A DNA stretch of 49,140 nucleotides, taken from NCBI GenBank assembly GCA_946885845.1, contig CAMPHJ010000014.1, forward strand, positions 1 through 49,140, given 5' to 3'. The position numbers and the translations under genes are program-made. Positions 48,165-49,140 of the stretch are shown piece by piece. The stretch is from an uncultured Sphingobium sp. (GTDB lineage: Bacteria > Pseudomonadota > Alphaproteobacteria > Sphingomonadales > Sphingomonadaceae). The notes under the pieces were generated by a model. The model worked only from the letters and a program-made list of their open reading frames with translations. It was not told the origin of the DNA and ran no database searches. Every line of letters starts with the position of its first letter. Position 1 is the first letter of the stretch.

Positions 48165-49140
48165 CGTTCTTTCGCGACCGGGACGCATTCGATCAGGCGC
48201 TGGCGACATTGCCCGCGCACGACAGCGACGCGACGGAAGCTGCGGCCAATCGGCAGGCGTCGTTGACCAAACCCGCCGGTTCGCTGGGGCGGCTGGAGGA
48301 CATCGCGCTGTTCATGGCCGGATGGCAGGGGCGGGAACGGCCCCGCGCCGAGAAGATCCGCGTCGCGGTGTTTGCTGGCAATCACGGGGTGGCCGCGCGC
48401 GGCGTCAGCGCCTTTCCACCCGAAGTGACGGCCCAGATGGTCGCGAATTTCCGTAAGGGGGGCGCGGCCATCAACGCGCTCGCCGCCGCCTGCGGGGCGG
48501 AACTGGTCATTGTGCCGATCGATCTGGATCGTCCGACCGGCGATATTGCCGAAGGCCCCGCCATGACCGAGGCGGAGTGCCTGGCGGCGATCAATGCCGG
48601 GGCAGCGATCATCCAACCCGGCATCGATTTGCTGCTGCTGGGAGAGATGGGCATCGCCAACACGACTGTCGCCGCCGCCCTTTGTGCGCATGTGCTGGGC
48701 GGAGAAGCCGAACAGTGGGTTGGCCGGGGCACCGGCGTCGACGCAGCGGGAGTCGGTCGAAAGGTCGAGGCTGTCAGGCTGGCGCTTGCCCGGCATGGCG
48801 CGCATTGCGGGGACGCGTTCGAAACGTTGCGCTGCCTTGGCGGGCGGGAGATTGCCGCAATCGCTGGCGCGGTGCTGGCGGCGCGCCTTGCCCGCCTGCC
48901 GGTGATGCTGGATGGATTCATCTGCGCGGCGGCGGTCGCTCCGCTGGCACGCGACAATCCGCAAATTACCGACCATTGCCTGGCCGCCCATTGTTCCGCG
49001 GAGGCGGGGCATGGGCGGGTGCTCGACGTGCTTGGTCTTGACCCATTGCTGCGGCTGGACATGCGGCTGGGCGAAGGGAGCGGCGCAGCGGTGGCGGCGC
49101 AGGTCGTGCGATCGGCGCTCGCGGCGCATGGCAACATGGC
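48161..49140 (+). CDS. cobT: nicotinate-nucleotide:dimethylbenzimidazole phosphoribosyltransferase (3' end outside window)
   Basis: ATG 48161 overlaps the DUF1636 stop (ATGA). The frame stays open to the window end, about 326 residues, so most of the usual 340-350 is present. 'LTKPAGSLGRLEDIALFMAGWQ', 'VFAGNHGVAARGVSAFPPEVTAQMVANF', 'LLLLGEMGIANTTVAAAL' and 'WVGRGTGVD' are CobT/CobU hallmarks. It activates dimethylbenzimidazole to alpha-ribazole phosphate. The gene name differs between organisms: this is the phosphoribosyltransferase, not the chelatase subunit also called CobT. Confidence 0.94.
   Translation, partial: MTFFRDRDAFDQALATLPAHDSDATEAAANRQASLTKPAGSLGRLEDIALFMAGWQGRERPRAEKIRVAVFAGNHGVAARGVSAFPPEVTAQMVANFRKGGAAINALAAACGAELVIVPIDLDRPTGDIAEGPAMTEAECLAAINAGAAIIQPGIDLLLLGEMGIANTTVAAALCAHVLGGEAEQWVGRGTGVDAAGVGRKVEAVRLALARHGAHCGDAFETLRCLGGREIAAIAGAVLAARLARLPVMLDGFICAAAVAPLARDNPQITDHCLAAHCSAEAGHGRVLDVLGLDPLLRLDMRLGEGSGAAVAAQVVRSALAAHGNM

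Noticed and set aside
48089..49129. 346-residue minus-strand frame over cobT
   Set aside because: Antisense to cobT, which shows family motifs and runs off the window end.

Overview
The window is GC-rich with dense, ATGA-coupled operons. Its protein repertoire (aerobic cob pathway, Tad pilus, GGAAC-type stress promoters, DUF3606, two-partner-secretion-like and OprP-like outer-membrane proteins) points to an alphaproteobacterium, most likely a sphingomonad of the Sphingobium/Novosphingobium type. No rRNA, tRNA, transposase, integrase or CRISPR array was seen. The organism call is inference from gene content.

Layout. 0-3.6 kb: small stress-type genes (end of an iron-permease-like protein, PRC-barrel membrane protein, DUF3606 protein, Crp/Fnr regulator, hemerythrin); two of them have GGAAC-N16-CGTT promoters, as used by the EcfG general stress sigma factor. 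3.8-11.9 kb: an accessory surface cluster made of a TpsB-like outer-membrane protein with no TpsA partner, a prolyl-hydroxylase-like 2OG-Fe(II) oxygenase, a collagen-like lipoprotein with 36 Gly-X-Y triplets, a degenerate GGDEF/EAL protein, a beta-barrel protein and an orphan ParB-like protein. 11.9-21.6 kb: a minus-strand Tad/Flp pilus operon (cpaB, cpaC, cpaE, cpaF, tadB, tadC, tadD, a small protein, tadG, flp, tadE) with no prepilin peptidase or cpaD in view. 21.9-28.2 kb: a universal stress protein, then the PrkA-YeaH-SpoVR module and a small gene. 28.2-49.1 kb: a large cobalamin island.

The cobalamin island encodes the aerobic route: cobG, cobH, cobI, cobJ, cobK, cobL, cobE, cobM, cobB and cobF, then a Ni/Co permease, cobW, cobN, cobO and bluB, then DUF1636 and cobT running off the end. 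Three cobalamin riboswitches precede the three transcription units (cobG, the Ni/Co permease, DUF1636-cobT), so the island should be repressed by B12. An alpha/beta hydrolase and an OprP-like porin lie between the units.

The most interesting region is 3.8-21.8 kb. A 14-bp palindromic motif, TTGCG-N4-CGCAA, occurs in four gaps: before the oxygenase, before the beta-barrel gene, after parB and before cpaB. I did not see it elsewhere in the window. It suggests that the collagen/oxygenase cluster and the Tad pilus share a regulator, for which the ParB-like protein is an obvious candidate. The collagen-like lipoprotein next to a prolyl-hydroxylase-like enzyme suggests a post-translationally modified bacterial collagen at the cell surface.
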